From Rhizophagus sp. LPA8_4_AMF (lineage: Eukaryota; Glomeromycota; Glomeromycetes; Glomerales; Glomeraceae), in assembly GCA_021464525.1 (NCBI GenBank), contig JADRCO010000475.1:1-32958 (forward strand): a stretch of 32,958 nucleotides of DNA. Direction: 5' to 3'. Below the pieces are notes generated by a model. That model ran no database searches and was not told where the DNA came from. It saw only the letters and a program-made list of their open reading frames with translations. This document shows, piece by piece, positions 23,537 through 32,958 of this stretch. Every line of letters starts with the position of its first letter. The first letter of the stretch is position 1. The translations under genes and the position numbers were made by a program.

Positions 23537-24349
23537 ATGAAAATCTACTCTGTGTCGATTTACTCTCGAGATTCTAACGAAGAAACCATTCGTTTAGCTG
23601 CAGAATATGATCTCTCCAGTTTTGGTTTCTTTCAGCGTAGTACTGTACAAGATATTATTATGGTAATTTCCAAAACTATCGCAGAAAGAACAAGTCCTGG
23701 TCAAAGACAACGTGTCGAAGAACAGCGTATGCACCTTTTTGGGGGAAGGAATCTCACAATTTTCTAATACTAATTGATTAAATTATTTTATAGCTTATGT
23801 AGGATATGTTTACGCTCGCTCTGACATTCATCTTACAGGAGTCATTATCACGGATGAAGAGTATCCACAACGTGTATCATTCTCTGTGCTAAACAAAATT
23901 CTTGATGAATTTCTCATAAAATTTCCGCCAAATGATTGGTCCAAACCAGATAAAATCTCTTTCCCAGAATTGAAAGCTTATTTAATTAAATACCAAGATC
24001 CTAAGCAAGCAGATCAGATTACAAAAGTACAAGAACAATTGGATGAAACTAAACAAGTCATGGTAAAAAACAATATTATCTAAATCGAATTTGAAATAAG
24101 CTTCAAACATTTAATTTTGATATTTTACTTATTGTAGAATAAAACGATCGAATCCCTTTTGCAACGTGGAGAAAAATTGGACGATTTGATAGATAGGTCA
24201 CAAGAAATTTCTTTTCAGTCCAAAGCATTTTATAAGCAAGCCAAAAAGGTCAGTGTCATTCTGAATTATAAAATTATTAAATCATTTTTTTAATTTTTTT
24301 TTTTTATTTTATTTTATCACAGACAAATAGTTGCTGTACTATTTCGTGA
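23537..24349 (+). CDS. YKT6: R-SNARE Ykt6 (longin-domain, lipid-anchored)
   Basis: Four exons (23537-23726, 23794-24062, 24138-24248, 24323-24349) give 198 aa, the same as human YKT6. The longin domain occupies about residues 1-130 ([12 protein letters not shown]..., [22 protein letters not shown]). The SNARE motif (about 138-190) has QLDETKQVM and [15 protein letters not shown], with the zero-layer arginine in QRGEKL. The last 27-nt exon encodes TNSCCTIS: Cys195 begins a CaaX box (CTIS) for prenylation and Cys194 is the usual palmitoylation site. Ykt6 has no transmembrane segment and cycles on and off membranes; it drives fusion in ER-Golgi, endosome-vacuole and autophagosome-vacuole steps. 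It follows EXO84 head to head and faces the RabGAP gene tail to tail. Confidence 0.96.
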
Positions 24350-24676
24350 TAATTTTCTAAATTTTTTGAATGTACATTTATATTTTATATTTAATTTTCG
24401 GTATATTATTTTTTAATACAAGATTAATTTTGGTAAATTTTATAATTTTAAATCAACTCTATATTCTGTATTTAAAAGTTGAGAACAATAAATAGTTTAT
24501 TTATCCTTATTTTGGTGAATAATGGCAGTAAATAAAAACAATGGTATGATGCAAATTTTTAAAAAAAATTAAATAAATAAATTGATAATACAACAAACTA
24601 TAATATCCGTAATATCTTATTTAAGAAATTTTTTTTTTTAAAAAAAAAAAAATACGTGTACTATACAAATTGTAAT
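24350..24676. other. Tail-to-tail spacer YKT6/TBC1D5-like
   Basis: 327 bp with no gene. It is AT-rich, with ACAATAAATAG near 24484 as a possible poly(A) signal for YKT6 and a T-run followed by an A-run at 24628-24652. Confidence 0.5.
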
Positions 24677-27600
24677 TTACAAAACACCTAAAGGGTCTTC
24701 AACTGGTACAACAGGTGTATTAGTTGCCGTAGCAATATGACTACTTAATCTTCCTTCGCTACTTGTCGACTCAAAATTTACATTATTTTCTTGATTTATA
24801 CTTTTTGATGTGAAAGAGGATGTTCTCAATGGATTAATTCTTTCGGAATAAAGCGATGAAGAAGTTTGAGGTGCAATCATTGAATTCCTTGTCTTCCTTT
24901 GATTAGATGTAGGAATTGATTTAAATACATCATTATCTTTTGAAAAATCTAAAGTGCTCATATTATCAGATGAGAATCCAGATAAACTATCAAAACTACC
25001 AATACTTGCTCTCTTTGGATTAAATAGAGAGTTTTCATCATCGTCGGTATAACCTTCAATCATCCAACTATATTTAGAGTTTGATGCAATAGAAGATTTC
25101 GGCGTTCCAGTCCCAGTTTCGCTCTTTTCCATATCAATATCACTCAATATATCTTCTAACTTAAGTTTGGATTTAGGTTTCGAAGTCTTAGTAGCACTAT
25201 ATGATGATGTAACTTTTGGTTTTTCGTTTGAAGTATTTATGCTAGTAGAACTAGTTCCACTAGAATACTGCTGAATTAGTTGGGGAGTTGCTTTTATGGA
25301 TGATGGTGGTGACGACTGTAGAGGTAAAGTTGATATTGGTTGAACAGCAGCAGGTTTCGTTGAAATTGTTTCTACGGCTGATGTCTTAATGATATTGTTA
25401 GAACTTGTAGGAGTGAGAATCTTGTCTTGTTTTGTCTGAATCTCTTTAGTAACAGATGCAGTTTCATCCTCTGTCCCAGTTACACTAACTACACTAACGC
25501 CATCATCTACTACTTCCCAGTGATCATGATCATCTCCATTATGGGATGCTATTTCCATAATATGTGAATTAAATTCTTTTATGGAGCCATTCAATACATC
25601 TCTCACATGCTTGAGACCGTGTAAAGCGTGAAGAACAGAAATTTCATGAGTCGTCGATTCTTCATTATTACTACCTGAAATGTATTCAAATGACGATCGA
25701 GATTCGGAATCATCAGTAGAGCTTTTTTCAATTTTTTCTGCGTCCGTTGCACTTGTAATTTCTCTCGATTTAGTCCTACCCAACATTTCTTGCTCGAGAA
25801 TTTCTATACTTTTTTGAACTACTAATGCTATCTGTCGATTCTGTTCTTTTAATTTTGTAAATTCCTCAAATGACATATTTTGAGCTTCTGAACTTAATTG
25901 ATCAACATGATTTGACACTTGTTGATTTGCATATCTTTGTGAAACATCTATAGAACTAGAGCGGTCATGCTCTGTGCGAAGCTGACCATCTTGTTTGCGA
26001 AGTACATTTTTCTAAAAAAAAAAAGATCAACAAATTGGGAAAATTTTGGGGAGAAATCGCAAAATATCACTAACCTTTACTTCACCATATACGTTTATAA
26101 CTGCCTTATTTATTACTGCACTACGATCTAATACATTTTTTAAATGAACAAAACCTTCTTGTGGTTCTTTAGGAGTTAGTACGGGGAGAGGTTTACTTGT
26201 TCTAGGTGCATTCTGTTTAATAATATAAGCGCCACCTTCCCGTGTTGAATGATCACGAAGATGTATTGCTTGCTTAATCAACACCTCTGTGTCTGATGTT
26301 GGAGGATAGCGCATTAACATACTCAAACATTCGGTATAGTCAGAATCTAGCACTATATTTATTATATATATATTAGTAAAATAAATTTGTAAACGACATA
26401 ATTTTAGTCAATCCTTAAAAATAATAATACTCACACTCGTTACGAATGAGTAACATCATTGCAACGCATACATATTCAACTATCCTCAAAGTTGGATCCT
26501 CCGCAAATATACCATCCCATAATATTAAAACTTTGTTCAAAGGAAATTCACGACCAAAAAGCAGCCTTATCCACCGTCTGTAATAAAAGGAATTATATTT
26601 AGCCTCTTACTACCATTCGTATAAATTTGTGACCAATAGATAACGAACAAGAGTTATATTTATCCCATTCATAAAAGCAATTAAACTTCTACCATTATAC
26701 TCGAATATACTGTAACTAAATATTTATGTTTACCCAGTGAGTATCATGGACAATTCACAGTATGGTGATGTTATATGTTGGCAAATATTTGTAACTCGGT
26801 AATGGAATTAATTATATTTACAAACAAAGTAAAATATGTCAAAGACCTACATTCCATAAAGCTGAGGCTCAATTTCTAAATCAATTAAATGCTTATATAA
26901 TTCAGGATCAATTATTTGAAGATATTCATAAATTTTATTACATTTCCTGAACACGGGAGTTGCTTTTGCGACCTTAAATAAAAAGTTCGCATAGATTTTA
27001 GACGTGCGAAATAGGAAAATTTATACAATTATAATAACAAACCTCGGCTTGGTTATTTTTGATTGATCTCGCGTGTTCAAGATCAGATCCTTGAGCACGC
27101 TATTAGATCCAAGTTAGCCAAATAATATAAAATTCTTGATTAGATAATACTGTTTTATTTGAATTGTCTATCGTACCTTTACTGGCTTTTTGTTAAAAAT
27201 TTCATCATTATATTCATAATATTCTTTTGCCGATTTCATTAATGCAGAAAATAAGGCAAAAGTATCATGTTCAACGTAATCTGCATTTAAAGTTTGTTTG
27301 ATTATCGTATCTTCGCTATTTTCCACCGCATATCCGCTAGAACTAGGAATACTCTCTTTATCAACAACCCATAGAATTGGGGCTAAAAGTTCATGCATTC
27401 CCTGACGATAAGAAACATCTTGATTCATTTTACAATATATAAAAAGAATATCCAATAATCGATTTTGGCTTAAAGGAGTGCGGAAATATTCATTATCTGG
27501 AAACCTAAAAATTCAATTATTAAGTTAATAATATAAAATATAATATAAATCACATCATTTATTCTACTAACGTTCGTTCAACATCTTGACGAATGATTTT

Positions 27601-28149
27601 TCTTAATTCCGTATCTTTAAAATATTCTTGCCATGGATTCTATATATTTTAAAATGATTAATATGATTAATATCATTCAACTTTCATTGATAAAATCGAC
27701 AATACATACTGCTTGGTCTAAAGATAACGGGTTATTTATATTTAAATCGTTTGCGCTATTATTATCATTGTCAGGACTAGTAATATATTTTTGTCGAAGA
27801 TCCGTGTAATGTTGTCGTTCTTTATGGAGAGCCAGAGGCCATGTTGCAGTATCTAAACCCGGCAGGTACGCCAAGTATAACTATAAAAGTTTTTCGAGAT
27901 GTCAAATAGTTGTTGGTTTCATGTAAAAACAATGAGAGGTACCTTCCAACAGACGGATCTTAATCCTTTCGAGCAAATATTTCCCTCAACACCTTTTTCT
28001 CGCAACGTAGATAGTGTAAGCAACTGGTCTTTAAAAATGACGTCCCACTTTTCTCTGGAAAATAACAAGTTTAGTTTATTTCGTAAAGAAGTCAAGAAAA
28101 GAAACCTGTTATAAACATACTTGACTTTTTCAAAAGACTGGCTGTCCAT
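24677..28149 (-). CDS. TBC-domain Rab GTPase-activating protein, TBC1D5-like
   Basis: Ten exons: 28121-28149, 27943-28054, 27710-27880, 27572-27639, 27177-27504, 27043-27099, 26851-26972, 26435-26577, 26075-26352, 24677-26011; 880 aa (human TBC1D5 795). The TBC domain spans about 35-340. Both catalytic fingers are present: arginine R126 in IIRQDVERTFPD and glutamine Q161 in SYRQGMHELLAPIL. The blocks NPWQEYF, LYGIRWIRLLFGREFPL and LILWDGIFAEDP fit the TBC1D5 subgroup. The tail from about 440 is disordered and Ser/Thr-rich, with a short predicted coil near 480-520 and two LC3/Atg8-binding-like motifs (FEYI 544-547; WEVV 601-604 in an acidic context). TBC1D5 turns off Rab7 with retromer and takes part in autophagy; Rab7 as substrate here is inference. 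It is divergent from MON1. Confidence 0.93.
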
Positions 28150-28311
28150 ATTAATCGCAATTTGCTATAAATTCGAGAGTAAATGTGTTTAATAAAAATG
28201 CACTAGGCGAGGGTCACACGCTGAGCATGTGACATACTAGCGGTCGTACAGATTGTCCTTTTAGTTCATATTTTTAAGGTCATATTCATAAACCTTACCA
28301 TAATTTATACA
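28150..28311. promoter_or_regulatory. Bidirectional promoter region TBC1D5-like/MON1
   Basis: 162 bp between start codons. It contains a 6-bp inverted repeat GTCACA (28213-28218) and TGTGAC (28228-28233) with a 9-bp spacer; the right arm overlaps an E-box CATGTG (28226-28231 region). CGGTCGTAC follows at 28241-28249. This central block is GC-rich compared with its flanks. A shared control site for both genes is plausible but unproven. Confidence 0.6.
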
Positions 28312-31034
28312 ATGTTTTCCTCACCCAAGAGTCCAGCTTTATCACCAATGTCACCGATTATGGAAGATCTTCTTTCGGACTCTAATAGTATTCTCACTTC
28401 AGATGAATCACTTTCTCCCACGTTACAGCCTCAACGTAAATATAAAGCAAAGCCTACTACCCAACTTTCTTTAGATGTTTCTTCGACAGCATGCAGCTCC
28501 TCTTCTGCTGATTCTTCAGTAAAAAGTTTCAACGCAATTTCAAGTAAAATAGAAGATAATATTAACGGAGAGACTCGTTCAAAGGAAGGTTCTGTAGACG
28601 ATTTACTTATAGGGCTTATGAATAGATCTAACTCAGTTACCTCAAATGATAAGTATCTGTCGGCTTTCAGAGGTGGTAAAGGGTTCATTAATAGTCAAAA
28701 GCGAACGATTTATAGTGAACCAGAAAATATTGGCTCAGAGTGTGAAGTTGCAGAAAGCGTAGGTATGTATGTACTCATACACTTTATTTATAAAAATTTA
28801 TCATACAACAGTCACTTTTTGTCAACAATTTTTTTTTTTTTAACTCCTAGACTCAGACAGTTCTATAGAATGGATCGGAAGCCATGCAATGAGTAATGGT
28901 CATTCGAATATGCCAGTTATTTCGGTAGATGAAGAATATTCGGGATATCGTCGCAAGTATGGACATGAAGGTTGAAGGTGTTTTCATCTTAACTTTTATT
29001 AAAAAGAGAAATAATAACAAGCAATAATGAGGAAATACAAATTAGAAAACTGAAATGTTTAATTTTAATATTAGATCCACAATCTGTTAATTGGTCTCGA
29101 CATCGAAAACATTTTTTTATACTTAGTAGTGCCGGCAAGCCAATTTATACTCGGTATATTTTAGATAATTAACCATATTTATTACATTTAAAAGTTCTAT
29201 ATTGAATTAATAATTTTATATTATTTTTCTGAATAGTTATGGAGATGAATCCCGGATATCAGGTTATACGGGTGTGATTCAAGCTATTGTTTCTTTTTTT
29301 GTCGATGCTGAAGATTCTATAAGGTTTATCTAAAAAAAAATATCAGTAGTTTTTATGTAAATCATCAATCATTAGTTATTAACGTTGTAATTTTGGGATA
29401 GATGTATCAACGCGGGAAATCACAAATTTGTATTTTTACTCAAGGGCCCATTGTATCTTGTAGCTGTATCACGGACGAATGAATCAGAAACTCAGGTATT
29501 AACAAGTAATGCTCGTTATATCTTTTTAGAATTTTGATTTAATGAAATGAATAATATTTTTTTTTTACAGCTCAGAGATCAATTGAATTATTTATATAAC
29601 CAAATTTTAAGTGTTTTAACGTCCACTCAATTAACAAGAATTTTTGAGCAGCGGATTAATTATGATTTGCGCCTTCTACTTGGAGGTTGTTTATTTTATA
29701 TTAATCTTAGATTTGTTGTTTATTGTTAATGTATTAATATAGAGTTTCTTTATAGGCACTGAACCATTTTTGGATAACCTTGCAACTTCTATGAGCGATG
29801 AACCAGGATTCATGTTGGGCTCAATTCAGTGTGTTAGGATGAATAAAGAATTACGAGACAAAATTGGAAATATTTTGCAGATAGTAAAGTCGAAGGTAGT
29901 ATGTAATAGTTTGCGTTTATTAATAATTTGCTATTATTGACTCTTTTTATTATAGGATCTTTTATATGCTATGTTAATAGCTAATAATAAGTTAATAACA
30001 TTGCTAAGACCCAAAAAACATAGTCTTCATCCAGCAGGTAAAACATTGAATATGTGAATTTATCAATTAATATATCTTTTATACTAATAATTTTTTCTGT
30101 AAAGATCTTCACTTAGTTTTTAATATGGTAAATGGTTCTTCGACTTTTCGGTCAGCTGAATCATGGACTCCAATATGTCTTCCAAAATTCAACAATAAAG
30201 GGTTCCTCCACGCCTATGTATGCTACATTACTGGGAATGTATGTTTGCTCTTGATTTCTCCAGATAAAGACAAATTTTTTGAGTTATCTGATGCTAAAAG
30301 TACTATAGTTGAGGTAAGCTTAAAATTTCTCGTTCTTTTAAAACTTTGTAAAGGGTTTCATATTCATATTCATTTGTTATTTTAGCTACTCACTAGTTGT
30401 AATGCATTACAAGCGATAGAGGAAGTGTCACAGAGTGAAGGTTATTCTATAGGTATGTGTTTACTACCTAAACTAATTTTGTATATTGTATAAATTTGGT
30501 AATTTTCTAATATATCATACTTAATTATTATTAACAGCAGATGTTGGTGCAGCAGGTTTACGTCATTTTATATATAAATCAAGGAAGCATGTACAATATA
30601 CATCACCTACGTTTATGGCACCATATAATGATCCTCATGAGAAACAAAAGTACGAATTTTTTTTTTTTCATTTGTATATGTATATTGAATTAATTGCCTA
30701 TTTCTATTTATTATTTAGATTGTTTAAATTATACAGATACACACATGATCGCATGCATTCACGCATTCGACCACTTAAGGTACATTATTATGTGAGTCCA
30801 ACAGAAACTATATTAGGATGGGTATGTTATAGTATTAATTGTACTTGCTTTTTTTATTCAAAATATATTATTAATTTTATAACATATAACTAGATAACCT
30901 CAACATTTGAATTATATGCCGCATTTGGTCCATTAATATCTAAGTCGGCATTGACTAATTCCTCCCATACATTGTTGAAATGGATAAAAAAAGAGGAAGA
31001 AAATTTACTTATTCTGAATTCACAAGTATTTTAA
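28312..31034 (+). CDS. MON1: Vacuolar fusion protein Mon1 (Rab7 guanine-nucleotide exchange subunit)
   Basis: Thirteen exons: 28312-28762, 28851-28970, 29075-29153, 29237-29323, 29402-29495, 29571-29685, 29756-29895, 29956-30037, 30105-30313, 30386-30452, 30538-30649, 30719-30821, 30894-31034; 599 aa. Residues 1-190 are disordered and Ser-rich, as usual for Mon1. Three longin-type domains follow: the first (about 195-330) starts [20 protein letters not shown] and YGDE, with [13 protein letters not shown] and [14 protein letters not shown]; the second (about 345-480) has [20 protein letters not shown] and [11 protein letters not shown]; the third (about 490-599) has [18 protein letters not shown] and [19 protein letters not shown]. 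Mon1 with Ccz1 activates Rab7/Ypt7 on late endosomes, vacuoles and autophagosomes. Exon 11 has a tandem CAGCAG acceptor. The exon 2 donor (GTTGAA) is weak but the only one keeping the frame. Confidence 0.95.
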
Positions 31035-32958
31035 TGTTATTAACAATCCTTTTATAAAGGATTACATCTATTAATATATACTGATTTCTTGCAAAGATTG
31101 TTTAATTTATTTAAATTACTTCATATTTAATAGATAATAATAATTTTATTATAGTAGTATTATTATATTTATATCATAATATATATAAACAATATTAACC
31201 CTTCAAATTTTGATTAAACCAGAAAAAATATATTGAAATTCACAACCAAATGGAACAACAAAATTTTTTAAAAACATATTATTTTGATATACCAACTTAA
31301 ATGTATAGTATTAGATAGAATAAAATGCATTAATGAAATAAAGAAATTACCTATATTAAATTATTAACAGTTAAATATAGCATTTAATTAATTTATACAA
31401 ATACAGTCAACTCTTTATATAGTCACATGCTTGGAACAGTCTATATTAGATGACTATAGGCAAACATGGTATGGTAATCTTTATCTTTATAAGAATTTCA
31501 AAAGTACAATTTCAACTAAGAAATAAACATAAAAATGAACAAAAATAAAAGCCAAACAGGTCTACAAAAACATATAAAGAAGAAAAAGTCTAACTAAAAT
31601 AATCAAACAAAATTCAATTTAAAAATAATTCTAATTGCCTCAAAGTTATATTACAGATAAGATAGACATAATTGTGCTTAGAATCCACTCCCAGTAACCT
31701 CTATTAAGAATGCAACCAGGACTGGACATTTGAAGTACTGTTAGACTCCTCAACTTAAAAACCAAAAATTTCTTTAGTTTGTTAATGAACCTATTGGCTA
31801 TTATTAAAAGTAATATATATCAGCACATCGGGAAATTTTATAGGCTGCAGATCTGTGCAGGTCTGCAATTTTATAATTTCTGTGCAATTTTTCTTATGAA
31901 AAATGGTGGTGATTTGTAAATGCAGATCACTACCATTATTTTTTAAAAATTTTGATAGAAAACTGTAAAAATGCAAACTGTCGTAATTCTTTAATACAAA
32001 ATCTGTGGCAATTTGCAAAAATGTAGATTATCATAATTTTCCAAATGACCAGATATAAAAATCTGCAATAATCTTCAGAATTGCAAACATTGGAGATATT
32101 TTTATAAAAATCTGTGATAATCCCCAAAATTGCAGATTTAAAAAACATTTTGTACAAAAAATTTTAGAGATCTCTCTTTATTTTAGGCTTTTGTATAAAC
32201 TTTCATTAAACTTTAGTATATTTACTGAACTTAATTTTAATACTTAAACTTTTTTAAAGAAACTACATTTTAGAAATGATTTTTCACAACACTTTAAAAA
32301 AATAACACAAATATTCTGTGAACTGAAAAATATCAAGAGAAAATTATTGTTAATATTCTTTAAAATATTTTGTACTATTCAGTTTATCCAAAGAAAATTC
32401 ATCAAGAATTGATTACTTTAAAGTCTTTCAAATAAATATATACTGGCAGACTTTTAGACAGAATTGACAAGTTCATCTAATGTTCAGTTTATAATCTGCA
32501 ACATGCAGGAATATTAAATTAAGGGAGACACTGAACTTTGTTTTATTTTTGTAAATCCAGAACTCCACAAGTAAAATTCTGAGATTCCCATTTCGAAAGT
32601 AAGCTTCCAATATATTTATATTTTCATTCAAAAAAAAATACTTTATTTTTTTAAACGAACATTAGTACACATTTATTCTAAGTTCAAAACACTGAAGGTA
32701 AGCATTCTGGACTCCATTTTGAAGTACAAACTTCAAAAAAAAATTTATTTTTTTTTATTTAACAAATATTATCGCCGTTTTCAATTTGGTTGAAACTGCG
32801 GCTTATCGATCAATTATAATAAAAAGACCGAAAACTCGTAATTTTGTGAAACTGTACTGATAAAGCATCACGTTTCACAATGAACATATAAAATATTTTG
32901 ATTGACGCATCATGCTAAGCCACTCCTGTATTACTTTTATAATTTTTTTTTTATTTTC
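31035..32958. other. AT-rich intergenic region downstream of MON1
   Basis: No gene supported over 1.9 kb. 31402-31430 is an isolated transposon-end-like motif (TACAGTCAACTCTTTATATA then GTCAC). 31840-32150 is a degenerate repeat described separately. The last 200 bp are less AT-rich, but I see no coding start. Confidence 0.45.
31840..32150. repeat. Degenerate repeat rich in TCTGCAA/TTGCAGA words
   Basis: Words of the type AAAATCTGCAATAAT and ATTGCAGATT recur about every 45-60 bp in both orientations (for example GGTCTGCAATTTTATAATTT at 31860, AAAATCTGTGGCAATTTGCA at 31999, AAAATCTGCAATAATCTTCA at 32058, AAAATCTGTGATAATCCCCA at 32108 and AAAATTGCAGATT at about 32127). This looks like a decayed tandem or inverted repeat array; the same palindrome occurs once near 16853. 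The two overlapping open frames on the - strand here are by-products of the repeats. Confidence 0.5.

Noticed and set aside
24323-24349. Loss of the YKT6 C-terminus (frame ends at 24248 without the CaaX box)
   Set aside because: A 27-nt last exon with a good acceptor restores TNSCCTIS, so the protein is complete.
31791-32157. Two overlapping minus-strand open frames
   Set aside because: They lie in different frames over the TCTGCAA repeat cluster and show no domain.

Overview
The window looks like nuclear DNA of an early-diverging fungus, most likely an arbuscular mycorrhizal fungus (Glomeromycotina, Rhizophagus-like). It is very AT-rich, its genes are split by many introns of about 50-100 bp, and it holds a lone dispersed 5S rRNA gene. 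It also holds an intact INTS11 gene and a U12-type AT-AC intron, both absent from yeast-type fungi, and a decayed transposase family whose pattern I recall from Rhizophagus. The species call is inference; no search was run.

Layout. 1-7690 is a graveyard of transposons: a chain of palindromic MITE-like repeats (75-840, again 5748-6030), two hAT-like MITEs with perfect 8-bp target duplications (149-377 and 3533-3928), a decayed intron-containing transposase-like gene (about 2030-4487, + strand) split by one of those MITEs, and an unidentified decayed reading frame (about 6490-7010, - strand). A 5S rRNA gene sits at 7694-7811. An FBXO9/Hrt3-type F-box gene (8485-9715, -) and a CSL-family transcription factor (12180-14407, -) are separated and flanked by 2.5-2.7 kb of low-complexity AT DNA.

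17120-31034 is a compact core of six genes in strictly alternating orientation: INTS11 (-) / PSMA5 (+), EXO84 (-) / YKT6 (+), TBC1D5-like RabGAP (-) / MON1 (+). Each pair is head to head across only 162-176 bp; neighbouring pairs meet tail to tail. All six were reconstructed exon by exon with reading frames closing exactly (INTS11 623 aa, PSMA5 242, EXO84 630, YKT6 198, TBC1D5-like 880, MON1 599). 31035-32958 has no gene I can support and carries degenerate repeats.

Functionally, four adjacent genes belong to membrane traffic: EXO84 tethers exocytic vesicles, YKT6 is an R-SNARE, MON1 is half of the Rab7 activator, and the TBC1D5-like protein is expected to switch Rab7 off. The Rab7 activator gene and the presumed Rab7 inactivator gene share one promoter region. 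INTS11 (RNA endonuclease of Integrator) shares a promoter region with a proteasome alpha subunit. The most distinctive signals are the U12-type AT-AC intron in EXO84, a CSL protein that ends before its C-terminal TIG domain, and the well-preserved hAT-like MITEs. I did not find an evidently new multi-gene system.
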